A stretch of 64,000 bases of DNA from Chlamydiifrater phoenicopteri (GCF_902807005.1 NZ_LR777658.1:992001-1056000); one strand, 5' to 3'. Counted from the stretch's first letter, positions 17,015 to 26,902 are shown. Program-made: numbers and translations. The notes: generated by a model from the sequence alone, not told the origin.

Positions 17015-18869
17015 TGCTGCTTTTTTGATTCAGACTTTTTTTGTAACCTAGAAGCAAATCGTGAGTCAAATGATTTTGGCATATTGTTAGCGCTTTAAGA
17101 ACTTTAGTATCGTTGATTTTTTCTTTTGGAGGAAGGTGATTAAAGCATTCTAAAGCTTGTTGATACTCTTTTTGCTTGGTTAAACAAAGGCCTAAAAGGC
17201 GATAAAAGTGAGTGCTAGGAGAGACTCTTATTAGCCAGCGACAGTACAAAGCAGATTTTGCGTAAAGTCCGTGAGAGAACAAATACTCCGCGTCAGCGAA
17301 GAAATTAATAAGTTTTTCTTCAGAAAGGCTAGAACGAAAAGGAAGGTGTCCTTTCAAAACGAAATCCTCTAATTTCAAAAGCCTTTCTATTTCGTGGGAA
17401 GACTCTGCTTGCGCATAAGCTTTTTTTACAAATAACAATACTGCGCTTTCGCATTTTATATCATAGTGAGTAAATTTCAGAAGCTCACTAAGAAGTGTTA
17501 GAGCTTTTTCGTCATTATTTTGGTTCCAAAGGGTTTTTGCTAAAGACACAAGAGTGTTTACAAGTGCCTGATGGTCAATGTTGTGAGGTTGTATTTCTTC
17601 CCACAGGGACAAATAATTCTTTAGTTTAGTGTTTTGAGAATCATTCTCTAGAATTAATTGTTGAAGAGCTTCTTCTGAAAGAACTAGTTTACTACTCAAA
17701 GAAAGGTTCCCATCTAACTTATGAATGAGGGAAAGAGTTTTTTTTGCTTGTAGGATGGCTGAATTCTGAATGTTAAGAGATAGGTTGTTGGTAAGGTTGG
17801 AAATGAGTTCTGCTTTGCAGCTAGCGAAGGGTTCTGACTGCGAGAGGAGGGAAAGAAACACGCAAAGGTTAGAGATGTTTTCTTCTTCAAAGCTTTGTTC
17901 TATAAGAGAAACCAACAAATGAGAATCCGCTGATAAAGAATTTTGTTTCCAGACCTCTAAGAGTTTTATAAGTATGGTTAGTTTTTCCGGAGGGAAAGAA
18001 GGTAGATCTCCTAGAAGAAGGTTTAAAAGGAGTTCGGTCGGAATAAAAGTACTAAAGATAGGTTTTTGAAGAGAATTAAGTTTAGACAAATAGAAAAGGA
18101 CGGTTTCATAATAATTTATTCTATTGCTTTTTGCTTTTGTGGCTTCGAGTAAGTAGCTTCGAGCCATTAAAAGCATGAGAGCGTCGTACTTTTCTGTACT
18201 CCACAAAGAATCGTTTTTTACAGTTTCTTGGATTTTTTTATTTAAGATGAGCCTTCCTATGGAATGAGAGTGCGTTTCTATATAACAACGAGCTTTTAAA
18301 TAATCTTTGATATCATCGACTAGTTTTTCTGAGAGGATCTGTTCCTCTAGAAGTTCTTTTTGTTTGGGTTTGGCTTGCTCCCAAAGGAGGATTTGTTCTA
18401 GGGCTTCTTGGTAGAGAGTCTTTTGGGAAAGGACAAAGGCTGTAAAAAGGGGCTTAAAGCTTGATTGAGGGAAGTCTCTAGTAAAAATGTTTACTAGTTT
18501 TTCTAGGTCGCAAGTTTGATTGAGACAGAAAGTGTTTATAATTCTTCTTGCTAAAACTTCCTTTTGAAGAGAAAGAGCTGAAGGGAGCTTTTGTTTAGAA
18601 AATTCTTGATGAACTCGAGAGAAGCATTGCTCTGCTTCCTTATATTTTTGTTCATTTTGCAAGGTTACGCCTTGCATATAGGTAAACGAGAGAGTCTTAG
18701 AATCTGTCAACGGAGAGGCTGTATTTTGGTGTGTGCCTTTAGTAATAGATTCAGAATAGAACTTTTTTTTGTTAGGATAGAGTGTGAGAAGAAAGAACAG
18801 GCCGTTACCAGCAAAGAAGCAGGAAAAGATAAATATCAAGAGGGAGTAAAGGGTTTTAGGCGGCTTCAT
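16995..18869 (-). CDS. Membrane-anchored TPR-like helical-repeat protein (CT651 family)
   Basis: 624 residues. One N-terminal membrane anchor (YSLLIFIFSCFFAGNGLFFL) leads into a long all-helical region. TPR-like units are recognisable near both ends: GVTLQNEQKYKEAEQCFSRV, and FYRLLGLCLTKQKEYQQALE followed by CFNHLPP. No enzymatic motif seen. Such proteins usually act as scaffolds on the periplasmic side. It precedes recD2 with a 20-nt overlap, which suggests co-translation but no shared function. The true function is unknown. Confidence 0.72.
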   Translation of the reverse strand: MKPPKTLYSLLIFIFSCFFAGNGLFFLLTLYPNKKKFYSESITKGTHQNTASPLTDSKTLSFTYMQGVTLQNEQKYKEAEQCFSRVHQEFSKQKLPSALSLQKEVLARRIINTFCLNQTCDLEKLVNIFTRDFPQSSFKPLFTAFVLSQKTLYQEALEQILLWEQAKPKQKELLEEQILSEKLVDDIKDYLKARCYIETHSHSIGRLILNKKIQETVKNDSLWSTEKYDALMLLMARSYLLEATKAKSNRINYYETVLFYLSKLNSLQKPIFSTFIPTELLLNLLLGDLPSFPPEKLTILIKLLEVWKQNSLSADSHLLVSLIEQSFEEENISNLCVFLSLLSQSEPFASCKAELISNLTNNLSLNIQNSAILQAKKTLSLIHKLDGNLSLSSKLVLSEEALQQLILENDSQNTKLKNYLSLWEEIQPHNIDHQALVNTLVSLAKTLWNQNNDEKALTLLSELLKFTHYDIKCESAVLLFVKKAYAQAESSHEIERLLKLEDFVLKGHLPFRSSLSEEKLINFFADAEYLFSHGLYAKSALYCRWLIRVSPSTHFYRLLGLCLTKQKEYQQALECFNHLPPKEKINDTKVLKALTICQNHLTHDLLLGYKKSLNQKSSNELISN

Positions 18870-19048
18870 ATCACACAGAGAGAGTTTTTTTAGAGGTTTT
18901 CTAATTGGTTGAGACGTAATAGTATAATTGTTTTTTGGTTAATGCAAATTGAATTTTTTAGTTTTCTAAAAACAAAAGGATATCACGCTTCTTTAAAAAA
19001 TATTCTTATTATATTAACTTTCGATCATTCAATTGAGGTGAGACATAT

Positions 19049-19750
19049 ATGGCCTCTACGAAGACTGTTTTATTAGTATCAGAAAATTTACAGCTGCGTT
19101 CTCAATTAACGACTCTTTTTGAAGGAGTAGAGGGATATGAGTTTTTATCTACAGATTCCTTTCCTTCTAATCTCGTTGAAGGGGAACTAGTTTTGTGCGA
19201 GCAAGCGCTTCTTCCTTTGTCCTTTTTTTCTGAAGGAATAAAGTCTAAAACGAAATTCTACCTATGGGTCCTATTTCGTTCTTTTGATGAGGAGAAGATT
19301 ATCCGAATAATGCATGCTGGAGCTAGCGACTATTTAGTTAGTCCTTACACAGCGTCTATTATAAAAACCAAAGTAGAGGCCTTTTTTTTAAGTATGCAGA
19401 AGATCTCTGGTGTGATACCGGAAGAGCTGTTCTTTGGAAACGCCTCTTTCGATGTCTTGCATCATACGGTGAGCTTCCCTGAGCAGAAACCTGTTTCTCT
19501 TACGCCTTCAGAATCTGGAATTTTGAAGCAATTATTAGTAAATAGGGGAGAGCTCTGTTTGCGAACAGACTTGCTTCAAGAAGTGAAAGGAAATTTAGAT
19601 ACGATCATTCCAAGAAATGTTGATGTACACATAGCTTCTTTGAGAAAAAAGTTGGGGAATTATGGTTCTTGGATTGTGACGATCAGAGGAATCGGGTATA
19701 AGTTTGTTGATGGAGAATCGACAACTTTTCTTGAGGATTCTCAGCTATAG
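19049..19750 (+). CDS. chxR: ChxR, atypical OmpR-family response regulator
   Basis: 233 residues. A degenerate receiver domain (residues ~1-115) lacks the phospho-acceptor Asp; the corresponding strand reads GELVLCEQALLPL. A winged-helix DNA-binding domain follows: TPSESGILKQLLVNRGELCL, then RNVDVHIASLRKKLGNYGSW and IRGIGYKFVDGE. ChxR (CT630) is an orphan, phosphorylation-independent homodimeric activator with mid-cycle targets, including its own promoter. AGGTGAG provides a ribosome binding site. Divergent from the TPR-like gene, with an AT-rich 180-bp interval that could hold its operator. Confidence 0.88.
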   Translation: MASTKTVLLVSENLQLRSQLTTLFEGVEGYEFLSTDSFPSNLVEGELVLCEQALLPLSFFSEGIKSKTKFYLWVLFRSFDEEKIIRIMHAGASDYLVSPYTASIIKTKVEAFFLSMQKISGVIPEELFFGNASFDVLHHTVSFPEQKPVSLTPSESGILKQLLVNRGELCLRTDLLQEVKGNLDTIIPRNVDVHIASLRKKLGNYGSWIVTIRGIGYKFVDGESTTFLEDSQL

Positions 19751-19838
19751 ATTTTTCTTTGGGGTGTTATAATTCTTTTACTTGTAAATCTATTAATAGA
19801 GGCAGATACTCTCTTTTTTTCTTTTTACTGCTAGCTTT

Positions 19839-20474
19839 ATGTTCTTTTTGACAAAAAATGTTTTTCCAAAAAGGGACTTTCCCTTCTCTAATTTATTTGA
19901 TGAAGCTGAAAATGTCTGGGATATTTTAGATAATTACAAAAGGCTGGCTCTTTCGTATCAGTTCAAAGGAATTCTAGGGACTGTAGAGCCTGGGGCTTTC
20001 TTTAAGAATGAAGATAAAATAGAGATAGAAGAGGGAGCTTATATAGAATCAGGAGCATACATCGTTGGCCCCTGTTTTCTTGGAGCAGGAACTGTTGTTA
20101 GACAAGGCGCGTATTTGAGAGGAGACGTATTTGTTGGAAGATCCTGTGTCATAGGGCATTGTACGGAGCTAAAAAACGTTTGCTTTGGCAGAGAAGTTAA
20201 AGCTGCTCATTTTGCGTATGTAGGAGATTCTGTATTAGCTTCTCGAGTGAATTTGGGTGCAGGAGTGAGGTGTGCAAACTTTCGTTTGGACGGAGGCGAT
20301 GTTGTTTTGCGCGATGGGAAGACAAAAATTTCGACAGAGAAACGAAAGCTTGGAGCTTTTATAGGGGAAGCGGTTTCTGTCGGGTGCAATGTGGTTATTA
20401 ATCCAGGAACTATCATAGCAGATAATGTGCAGATTTTACCTGGAGAAATAGTGTCAGGAACAATTAAAAGGTAG
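19839..20474 (+). CDS. Left-handed beta-helix nucleotidyl/acyltransferase-like protein (CT629 family)
   Basis: 211 residues. Hexapeptide-type turns are evident: EIEEGAYIESGAYIVGPCFL, VRQGAYLRGDVFVGRSCVIG, KAAHFAYVGDSVLASRVNLG and AVSVGCNVVINPGTIIADNV. This resembles the C-terminal half of GlmU-like enzymes, without the N-terminal pyrophosphorylase domain. A substrate cannot be named. It sits 8 nt upstream of ispA on the same strand, giving the order chxR-CT629-ispA. Confidence 0.72.
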   Translation: MFFLTKNVFPKRDFPFSNLFDEAENVWDILDNYKRLALSYQFKGILGTVEPGAFFKNEDKIEIEEGAYIESGAYIVGPCFLGAGTVVRQGAYLRGDVFVGRSCVIGHCTELKNVCFGREVKAAHFAYVGDSVLASRVNLGAGVRCANFRLDGGDVVLRDGKTKISTEKRKLGAFIGEAVSVGCNVVINPGTIIADNVQILPGEIVSGTIKR

Positions 20475-20482
20475 GACGTTTT

Positions 20483-21376
20483 ATGAATGCTTCTGTAATG
20501 AACGAAATATTGTCCTCGTATTCATCAGATATAGAGAAGATAATGAGAGATTCAATACAGGATTTTGGACTAGAAGATTCTGGGTTGAGAAGTCCTATAG
20601 AATATGCATTGTTTTCTGGGGGGAAAAGGATACGCCCGTTAATCGTGTTGATGGTAGCAAAAAACCTTGGTAAGGGATATGACGTTTCGGACGCCGCTGT
20701 TGCTATAGAGTTTGTTCATACATCAACTTTAATAGCAGACGACCTTCCTTGTATGGATGACGATATTGAGCGAAGGAATCGGCCAACTGTACATATAGCA
20801 TTTTCCGAGAGCAAGGCTTTGTTGGCTTCGTATGCATTAATTTCTGCTGCTTATGAGAGAATTCGTTTGAATGCGCACAAGCTGCGTGTTGTAGAAGATT
20901 TCGAGCGTGCAAACTTGGCATACGATAAAGTGCTGGAAAATGTCACCTATAACACTGGTGCTCACGGTGTTATAGGCGGACAATATGAAGATATGTTTTC
21001 TTCTGACCTTAGTGAAGACACTGTTCTTAGTATTTTGCATAAAAAGACCGGGGCTTTATTTGAGTTATCTTTTGTTATGGGATGGCTCTTTGGCGGCGGA
21101 AGTTTATCTGGAGTTGATCTGATTAAAGACTTGTCATATCAGTTTGGTTTGCTTTTTCAAATAGGGGATGATTTGTTAGATTTTGCTCAAGATAGCGCTA
21201 AAGATGAAGCGTGTTTAAATTACGCTATTCTCTTTGGGAAGGAGCGAGCAAAGAGCCGAATAGATACTAGTGTGAAGCAAATAAAAGCTTTGCTAGGAGA
21301 GCTTCGTGAGCGGCATGCTTTTCAAATTGAAGAGTTTGAGGCTTTAGTGGAGTTTCTTTCTTCTAGGCTGTATTGA
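20483..21376 (+). CDS. ispA: Geranyl/farnesyl diphosphate synthase
   Basis: 297 residues, typical of short-chain trans-polyprenyl synthases. The first Asp-rich motif is LIADDLPCMDDDIERRNRPT and the second is LFQIGDDLLDFAQD; GGKRIRPLIVLMVA binds the substrate diphosphate. It condenses IPP and DMAPP into GPP/FPP for quinone tails and undecaprenyl phosphate. TAGGA lies upstream of the ATG. Convergent with recA across a strong hairpin. CT628 family. Confidence 0.9.
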   Translation: MNASVMNEILSSYSSDIEKIMRDSIQDFGLEDSGLRSPIEYALFSGGKRIRPLIVLMVAKNLGKGYDVSDAAVAIEFVHTSTLIADDLPCMDDDIERRNRPTVHIAFSESKALLASYALISAAYERIRLNAHKLRVVEDFERANLAYDKVLENVTYNTGAHGVIGGQYEDMFSSDLSEDTVLSILHKKTGALFELSFVMGWLFGGGSLSGVDLIKDLSYQFGLLFQIGDDLLDFAQDSAKDEACLNYAILFGKERAKSRIDTSVKQIKALLGELRERHAFQIEEFEALVEFLSSRLY

Positions 21377-21397
21377 TCTAATATTTGTAAAGGAGAG

Positions 21398-21431
21398 GGA
21401 GGAGGGAAGCTGTTGTTTCTCTCCTCCGTTT
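21398..21431. terminator. Terminator hairpin between ispA and recA
   Basis: GGAGGAGGG (21398-21406) pairs with CTCTCCTCC (21419-21427) with one G-T wobble and a 12-nt loop, then GTTTT on the plus strand. It is in the right place to end ispA, and possibly recA from the other side. Confidence 0.6.
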
Positions 21432-21445
21432 TGAAAAGATTATTC

Positions 21446-22558
21446 TTACACTAAAGATTCCACGGGTTCGTGTTCTTTGTTTGAGATAATAGCAGCTGTT
21501 GAAGGAGATGTTTTATTAGGACTCTCTGCATTATCTGCATTAGAAGGAGTGTTCTCCGAGGAGCGTTTTTCTATAGCTACTAAGATTTTCTTCTCTAACT
21601 CGCTAAACAGGGAGGAGTTTTTCTTCAGTTCTTCTCTGACAGCCTCTCTCCCTTGCCCGAGTTTTCGTTCTTGGTAATTAAACCAGGAACCTTTTTTTTC
21701 AATGATGTTGTATTCAACAGCTAAATCTAAGATACAACCCGCAGAGGAGATTCCTTCATTGAAAAGTATATCAAATTCAGCTGAACGGAAAGGAGGTGCT
21801 AGTTTGTTTTTAGCAACCTTCACTTTGATTTTGTTTCCAATGTCAGAGTTATCGCTTCCTTTGATAGATCCTGTTCGGCGAATATCTAACCTAATAGAGG
21901 AGTAAAACTTTAACGCTCGGCCACCTGTAGTAGTCTCTGGATTTCCGAAACTGACTCCAATTTTTTCTCTGATTTGGTTAATAAAAACAGCACAGGTATT
22001 AGTACGAGCAAGCGTAGCTGTGAGTTTTCTTAAAGCTTGAGACATCATGCGAGCTTGTAATCCGACATGAATATCGCCGATATCGCCTTCTAACTCACTT
22101 TTAGGAACTAAAGCAGCAACAGAGTCGACAACGATAACATCTACAGCGCCAGAGCGAGCAAGAAGTTCTGCGATGCTTAAAGCATCTTCTCCACAGTCTG
22201 GCTGAGAGATCATTAACTCATCAATATTCACTCCTATCAAGGAAGCATAATTGGGATCCAAAGCATGTTCGGCATCGATGTAGGCAGCAACACCGCCATT
22301 TTTCTGAGCATTAGCCACGATGTGCGTTGCCAGAGTAGTCTTTCCAGAAGATTCAGGACCAAAAATTTCAATAATCCTACCTTTAGGTACTCCTCGGATT
22401 CCCAAGGCTAAATCTAAGGAGAGAGCACCTGTTTTTATTACGGAAATCTCGTTAATAGAAGAGTGTTTGCCTAAGCTCATAATTGAGCCAGAGCCGTATT
22501 GTTTTTCAATATAGGCAATAGCTGCTTCCAGAGCCTTCTTTCGATCTGGTAAGTTCAT
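21446..22558 (-). CDS. recA: RecA recombinase
   Basis: 370 residues. Walker A is [18 protein letters not shown], Walker B is [17 protein letters not shown], loop L2 is [16 protein letters not shown], and the [10 protein letters not shown] segment is conserved. It forms filaments on single-stranded DNA and drives strand exchange. The C-terminal ~40 residues are Ser/Asn/Pro-rich and variable. GGAGACAAGC precedes the ATG. The 299 bp upstream (22559-22857) contains no other gene I can support. RecA would be the natural engine of any MOMP-cassette gene conversion, although its presence is universal. Confidence 0.97.
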   Translation of the reverse strand: MNLPDRKKALEAAIAYIEKQYGSGSIMSLGKHSSINEISVIKTGALSLDLALGIRGVPKGRIIEIFGPESSGKTTLATHIVANAQKNGGVAAYIDAEHALDPNYASLIGVNIDELMISQPDCGEDALSIAELLARSGAVDVIVVDSVAALVPKSELEGDIGDIHVGLQARMMSQALRKLTATLARTNTCAVFINQIREKIGVSFGNPETTTGGRALKFYSSIRLDIRRTGSIKGSDNSDIGNKIKVKVAKNKLAPPFRSAEFDILFNEGISSAGCILDLAVEYNIIEKKGSWFNYQERKLGQGREAVREELKKNSSLFSELEKKILVAIEKRSSENTPSNADNAESPNKTSPSTAAIISNKEHEPVESLV

Positions 22559-22857
22559 CCTGCTTGTCTCCTTGAAATGTTGTAGTTTCGTTTGTCTGAT
22601 TTATTTTTCTGAGCTTTTAGCAAAGTCCTCTTTGAGAGACTATACATGATCATAGCGTGAATTCTGGAAAACAATTCATAATCCTTTCTAGAAGCTTAAC
22701 AAAAGCTTGTGAAGAAGAGTGGGGGATTTATGATTTTCACAACTTCATTATTGGGAAAGAAGGGTTTTTCGTGAAATAGCAAAAAATCATTTTTATTTAG
22801 AAGAGTTTCTCTGTGGAGAAAGCAAGAGGGAGTTTTATGTTCGGTTGGCAATGGTCA

Positions 22858-23406
22858 TTAGAAACAAAAAACCTCTTTGACAGGAACATCGTGAGCTTCT
22901 TTTGGAAGCTCCTGTTGGTACAGCTGTTCTTGAAAGCATATTCCCCATGAAACGATATTGGGGTGTTGCGAAAGAAATTTGTCGTAACAGCCTAATCCAT
23001 AGCCTAATCTTGTTCCAAAAGAATCGAAGACTATCCCAGGAATGAGAGCGTGAGTAATTATGGTTCCAGAAAAAACGGGCTTGGAGGGGATTTTCTCTAG
23101 AGAAGAAATAGATGAGAGAGCTTTTTTTTCTGAAATTTTAACGACTAGCAAGTTGTGGTTTTCTGTATGTTTTGGGAAAAATAATTGTGCCCGCTCAAGC
23201 AAAAAGTTGTTCGCAAGGGAAGTGTCTATTTCTGAGCCTATGGAAGAAAAAGACAAAACTTTAGCTTCTTTAGGAATAGAGGAGACGAAAGCTAGAAGAT
23301 TTTTAGAAGCTTGTTGTCTTCTGTTTTTAGATAACTCTTTCCGAATTTGTAAAAATTGTTTTCTTATAAGAGCTTTTGCCTCTGGAGCGCCGTTTCGGAT
23401 ACACAT
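22858..23406 (-). CDS. ygfA: 5-formyltetrahydrofolate cyclo-ligase family protein
   Basis: 182 residues. ALIRKQFLQIRKELSKNRR binds the nucleotide; ALIPGIVFDSFGTRLGYGLG with CYDKFL is the family signature. It converts 5-formyl-THF to 5,10-methenyl-THF using ATP. It begins 31 nt after the MORN-type gene and is probably the last gene of the CT646-CT649 operon. Its retention shows that the cell still handles folates even though folA, folP and folX are absent from their usual site. Confidence 0.85.
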   Translation of the reverse strand: MCIRNGAPEAKALIRKQFLQIRKELSKNRRQQASKNLLAFVSSIPKEAKVLSFSSIGSEIDTSLANNFLLERAQLFFPKHTENHNLLVVKISEKKALSSISSLEKIPSKPVFSGTIITHALIPGIVFDSFGTRLGYGLGCYDKFLSQHPNIVSWGICFQEQLYQQELPKEAHDVPVKEVFCF

Positions 23407-23437
23407 ATTATTAGAGTAGAGAGTTTAGAGAAGGCCT

Positions 23438-24748
23438 TTATTGTTGCAGGGAGGGTTTCCCATCTTGGTACCAGATTTTTTTTAATTCGCTTCCTGAAGG
23501 AGAAAAAAATACTGCGGTGCCATAACCTTTTTCTACTTTCGAGCAAGGAGTTTTGTCTTCTGGACGGAAGTATTCTCCTTTAATTAAGAGGTCCTTGTCA
23601 TACTCTTCAGTAGCCATGACTTTCCCATTTGGATAACGAAAAGTACACAATCCTGATTTTTTATTATTTACCAGTTCTTTGCTGCTTTCCAAAGAACCGT
23701 TTTGGTACCATGTTTTTACTGGTCCTTGTAAAACATTTTGATGCCAAGTCATTAATAGTTTGGGTGTCTTTGTGTTGGGGTAATAAATTATCTCTTCCCC
23801 CTCTTTCATATCGTTGATCAAGTTATAAGACCGAGTTAGTTGGGAGGTTTTGGGGTCTAAAATTTCCACTCGCCCTTGACAAACACCTTCGTGGTATTCT
23901 CTGACTTCTATAGGGGTTGTTTTTCCATAGAGGGTGCGAAGACCGTGACCTTCTGTGACAGAGGACAGGAGTTCTCCTTCGTCGTTGTAGTAGACTCCAG
24001 AAAGTAGTTTATCATTTTTAAACTCTTCTTGAGACAAAATTTTCTGAGAGTTTGAATCTGTGTAACGAATGAACACGCCCTCTTTTTTTCCGTTAACAAA
24101 GGAAGAGGTTTTGATGAGTGTTCCTGAGGGAGAAAAGATAGAGAACTCTCCTTCCGCTAATCCTTTATGATAGGAGCATTTTTTCCATACTGCGCCGTTG
24201 TCATGAAAATATGTGGACTCGCCTTCCAAAAAGCCTTTTTCATAAAGGATAGAGGCAATAAGAGAACCTTCATCGTTGTATGCTAGTGTGGAGCCATGGA
24301 ACAACCATCCAGATTCTGCTGATGGGTGGAGGTCTGCTATGCCGCCAATGACTGTTGCTTTGATTTTTATTTTTCCATTAGAAAACCACTCTCGATAACG
24401 CCCATTGGCTCTATTATTTACGCACTCCAAGTATTGTTTTAATTGGCCATTTTCGTGGTAAGAGGTTAAACAAGAGACTAATTCGCCTTGTTTATTCCTA
24501 TACATACGAGAAACTTGCTTGTAGGGCTGGGGTTGTAAGAAGTCTACTTTTGCATACTTTTTTAAGCGTTCTTTAGAACTAATTGTCTCGGACAACCCGT
24601 TGCGGTCGATAATATTGATGCTTACTAAAACGAGGTTTTCATAAGTTTTGGAAGATGTTGTAGAGTTTTTCTTGCTGGCGGCAAGCAGAGGTGCTGGTAA
24701 GGCAAAGCTAGAAATTATAAGAACCAAGGAAAGGGTTTTAGTGAACAT
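23438..24748 (-). CDS. Secreted MORN-variant repeat protein (CT648 family)
   Basis: 436 residues with a Sec signal peptide (MFTKTLSLVLIISSFALPAP, cleavage near LLAAS). The mature part consists of ~22-residue repeats of the pattern YHxNGxLKxxxxxxNGxxxG, for example SYHENGQLKQYLECVNNRAN, YFHDNGAVWKKCSYHKGLAE and WYQNGSLESSKELVNNKKSG. This is the bacterial MORN-2-like fold, which usually mediates binding rather than catalysis. It overlaps the upstream CT647 homologue by 11 nt. Envelope or exported location is inferred; partner unknown. Confidence 0.75.
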   Translation of the reverse strand: MFTKTLSLVLIISSFALPAPLLAASKKNSTTSSKTYENLVLVSINIIDRNGLSETISSKERLKKYAKVDFLQPQPYKQVSRMYRNKQGELVSCLTSYHENGQLKQYLECVNNRANGRYREWFSNGKIKIKATVIGGIADLHPSAESGWLFHGSTLAYNDEGSLIASILYEKGFLEGESTYFHDNGAVWKKCSYHKGLAEGEFSIFSPSGTLIKTSSFVNGKKEGVFIRYTDSNSQKILSQEEFKNDKLLSGVYYNDEGELLSSVTEGHGLRTLYGKTTPIEVREYHEGVCQGRVEILDPKTSQLTRSYNLINDMKEGEEIIYYPNTKTPKLLMTWHQNVLQGPVKTWYQNGSLESSKELVNNKKSGLCTFRYPNGKVMATEEYDKDLLIKGEYFRPEDKTPCSKVEKGYGTAVFFSPSGSELKKIWYQDGKPSLQQ

Positions 24749-25361
24749 CAGAAACCTCTCGTTTTATTATAGTTGCTTGCACCAACCAAACTTCATTTCC
24801 TAAAGGAGTTTTCTTTTTTTGCATTTCCCATTTTTTTAAAAAAGAGGGCTCTAAGGCTGCGTTGTTAATGGAGGCATCTAGTTTGAGAAGTAGATTTTCG
24901 ACATCTTTTTCGTTGCATTGGATGGGGGATCTAAAAGAAATTTCAGTTGAAGAAGCATTTTCTTGTCGTTTTTGGAGGAATAGCACCCGATTTTGAGTGG
25001 TTAAAAATTGGTAATATTCAACTTCTTCTGGAGATGCAAAACGAGATTCATTATTGATGAAGGCCTTGAGTGATGCGCGCTCTTTTTCAAGAAAATTAGT
25101 TTCCTCAGAAACCCTTTGACAAAACACCTCTGTAGGCTCAGGGACGGCAGTGGAAACAAAACGAGCATTGTTTTTTTGAACCAAAATGCGCTTGTCGGAA
25201 GCTGTTTTAAGCTGCAAAACTTCTTCATTAACCTGAGCCCAGCGGGTCATGTCTCTTTTATGTTTAAGAAAAAAAAGCCCAGAAGGAAGGCTTGTCAGAG
25301 CAATCATTGTCAGGGGAAACATTTTCCGCCAAAAGCTAGGAAAGAACTTTATGTTACTCAT
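24738..25361 (-). CDS. Single-pass membrane protein, possible GspM/PilO-like component (CT647 family)
   Basis: 207 residues: a short basic N terminus, one membrane helix (MFPLTMIALTSLPSGLFFL), a helical periplasmic segment, then a small alpha/beta domain ending WLVQATIIKREVSDVH. It overlaps the CT646 homologue by 4 nt and the MORN gene by 11 nt, so all three are translationally coupled. The size, topology and location after a GspL-like protein resemble GspM/PilO of type II secretion or type IV pili. That is an inference from architecture, not a sequence match. Confidence 0.6.
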   Translation of the reverse strand: MSNIKFFPSFWRKMFPLTMIALTSLPSGLFFLKHKRDMTRWAQVNEEVLQLKTASDKRILVQKNNARFVSTAVPEPTEVFCQRVSEETNFLEKERASLKAFINNESRFASPEEVEYYQFLTTQNRVLFLQKRQENASSTEISFRSPIQCNEKDVENLLLKLDASINNAALEPSFLKKWEMQKKKTPLGNEVWLVQATIIKREVSDVH

Positions 25362-26797
25362 GAAAAGCGCCCCTTGTTGATTTCTGGTGTAAAGGAAAGT
25401 TCAAAGGTCTCTCCCGATTCTTTCCATGCTAGATTGGAAGCCGAAAATGGTAGGGAAGGGGAGCGAAGAAGAGCTTTTAACTTTTGAAGAGCTTCCTTAG
25501 ACCCAGAACCTTTCACCTGAACAGTTGAGGAGTAGGGGATGTGAGGAGTTTCTTCTGTGGGGAAGCTGTTCAAATCGTAAGAAAGGTGAGAAATTTTTAT
25601 CGATGATCCGGAGGGCGTTTTAGCAAAATCGGAGAAGAAAGCTAAAACATGTTGTATACCAGGACCATTTGGTACATATGGATAGTCTTTGCATTGTTGT
25701 TGTTGTGTTTCTTTCCATTTTTTTATTTGATTTAGGGCTTCTTTAGAGGTTCGAGGAAGGATAAAATTTTCACCTAGGGAAAAGAGATTTTCTTGGATTT
25801 CTTTTCGTACAGACATTTTTTTGTAGGAAGCTGTAAGGCTGACAAGAATCAAAGAAGACAGAGCCAGCTTTGCCAGGGGGGAAGCGATTTTTCGTAATAA
25901 AAATTTACTTCTTTGTTTGGAGAGAAGCAGGGCTTCTTTGAATTGAATTTTTTGCGAAGAAAATCCGTGGTAAGCAGCGGCTATTGCGCTTCCGTATAAT
26001 TTCCAAGAATCTGGTTGTAGCCCCTCAATACGTGTTAAAGGGACAACGTTTAGCACCAAACGTTGGGTTTGAGATTGAATAAGTTGAAGCAAGGTTTCGC
26101 TGCCTTCGGTCGAGTTATCGTTATCCATATCCCAGAGTTTTATCGTGAGTTCTTCTTCTTTTGGATAAGAATTCAACATGTGATTTAGGGTAGTAAGGCA
26201 CTCATTGGCGTTTTCTTGCAAAGATCTTTTTTCAAAGCTTCTGGTAGCCAAAGGGTGTCGTCCTTTAAGAAGGGTGCAGGATATTTCTCCGTCTAGAGAG
26301 ACTACAAGAAAGGATAGCCGTTCTTCTTCGGGTTCGAGCAGGTGGATGAATGCTTCTGGCTCACAGGAGATATCATCCGCGCGCAAAGAAATTTTTTTTA
26401 AGCGATCAAAATAGGAGGCAATTCGCTCTTTAGTGGTGATCCAAGAAGAAACTAGCGTTTGATCGGTTTTTTTTTGAAAGACCGTTGTTTCCGTGAAGAT
26501 AGAGTCTGGAGGAAAGGGGAGAGTGTGTTCTAAAGAATTTTCCGCTAGTTGTTTTGCTTGTTTTTTGTTTTTGAGGGAAGAAAAGGTCGTGCGTAGGAGA
26601 AGCCCAGGACCTTTCAGAGAGAGGACTACAGGACAAGAGTAGAATTTCCCAGGCAAATAGATACGGGCACCGTCAGCAAAAAGTGCGGACCAAACAAGGA
26701 CGTGACCTTTACAGGTTTTCCGTAAAACTGCTATTTTGGTTGTCATGTCTTCGCAAAAGACGATGCCAACTCGGTAATTGAGAAACCCAAAATGCAT
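25358..26797 (-). CDS. GspL/PilM-PilN-like membrane protein (CT646 family)
   Basis: 479 residues. The N-terminal ~320 residues look like an actin-like (PilM/GspL cytoplasmic) domain: MTTKIAVLRKTCKGHVLVWS, ENSLEHTLPFPPDSIFTETT and SFLVVSLDGEISCTLLKGRH. One membrane helix (PLAKLALSSLILVSLTASY) follows, then a ~130-residue periplasmic part starting with a coiled coil and ending in a ferredoxin-like fold typical of PilN/GspL (STVQVKGSGSKEALQKLKAL). An alternative start is Met18 at 26746. First gene of the operon continuing to ygfA. Role in a secretion platform is inferred. Confidence 0.62.
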   Translation of the reverse strand: MHFGFLNYRVGIVFCEDMTTKIAVLRKTCKGHVLVWSALFADGARIYLPGKFYSCPVVLSLKGPGLLLRTTFSSLKNKKQAKQLAENSLEHTLPFPPDSIFTETTVFQKKTDQTLVSSWITTKERIASYFDRLKKISLRADDISCEPEAFIHLLEPEEERLSFLVVSLDGEISCTLLKGRHPLATRSFEKRSLQENANECLTTLNHMLNSYPKEEELTIKLWDMDNDNSTEGSETLLQLIQSQTQRLVLNVVPLTRIEGLQPDSWKLYGSAIAAAYHGFSSQKIQFKEALLLSKQRSKFLLRKIASPLAKLALSSLILVSLTASYKKMSVRKEIQENLFSLGENFILPRTSKEALNQIKKWKETQQQQCKDYPYVPNGPGIQHVLAFFSDFAKTPSGSSIKISHLSYDLNSFPTEETPHIPYSSTVQVKGSGSKEALQKLKALLRSPSLPFSASNLAWKESGETFELSFTPEINKGRFS

Positions 26798-26902
26798 TTT
26801 ATTTCATCATAAAAAACAAAAGAAGACATTTTAAAGAATAGAAAAGGTTTTTTCAAGAGAAACGCTTGTTAGTCTTTTATTTTAAACAAAGAGAGTTTCT
26901 AG

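Noticed and set aside
22829-22942. Short plus-strand frame beginning MFGWQWSLET with GGGAG upstream
   Set aside because: Only about 37 codons and mostly antisense to ygfA; not enough support to call a gene.
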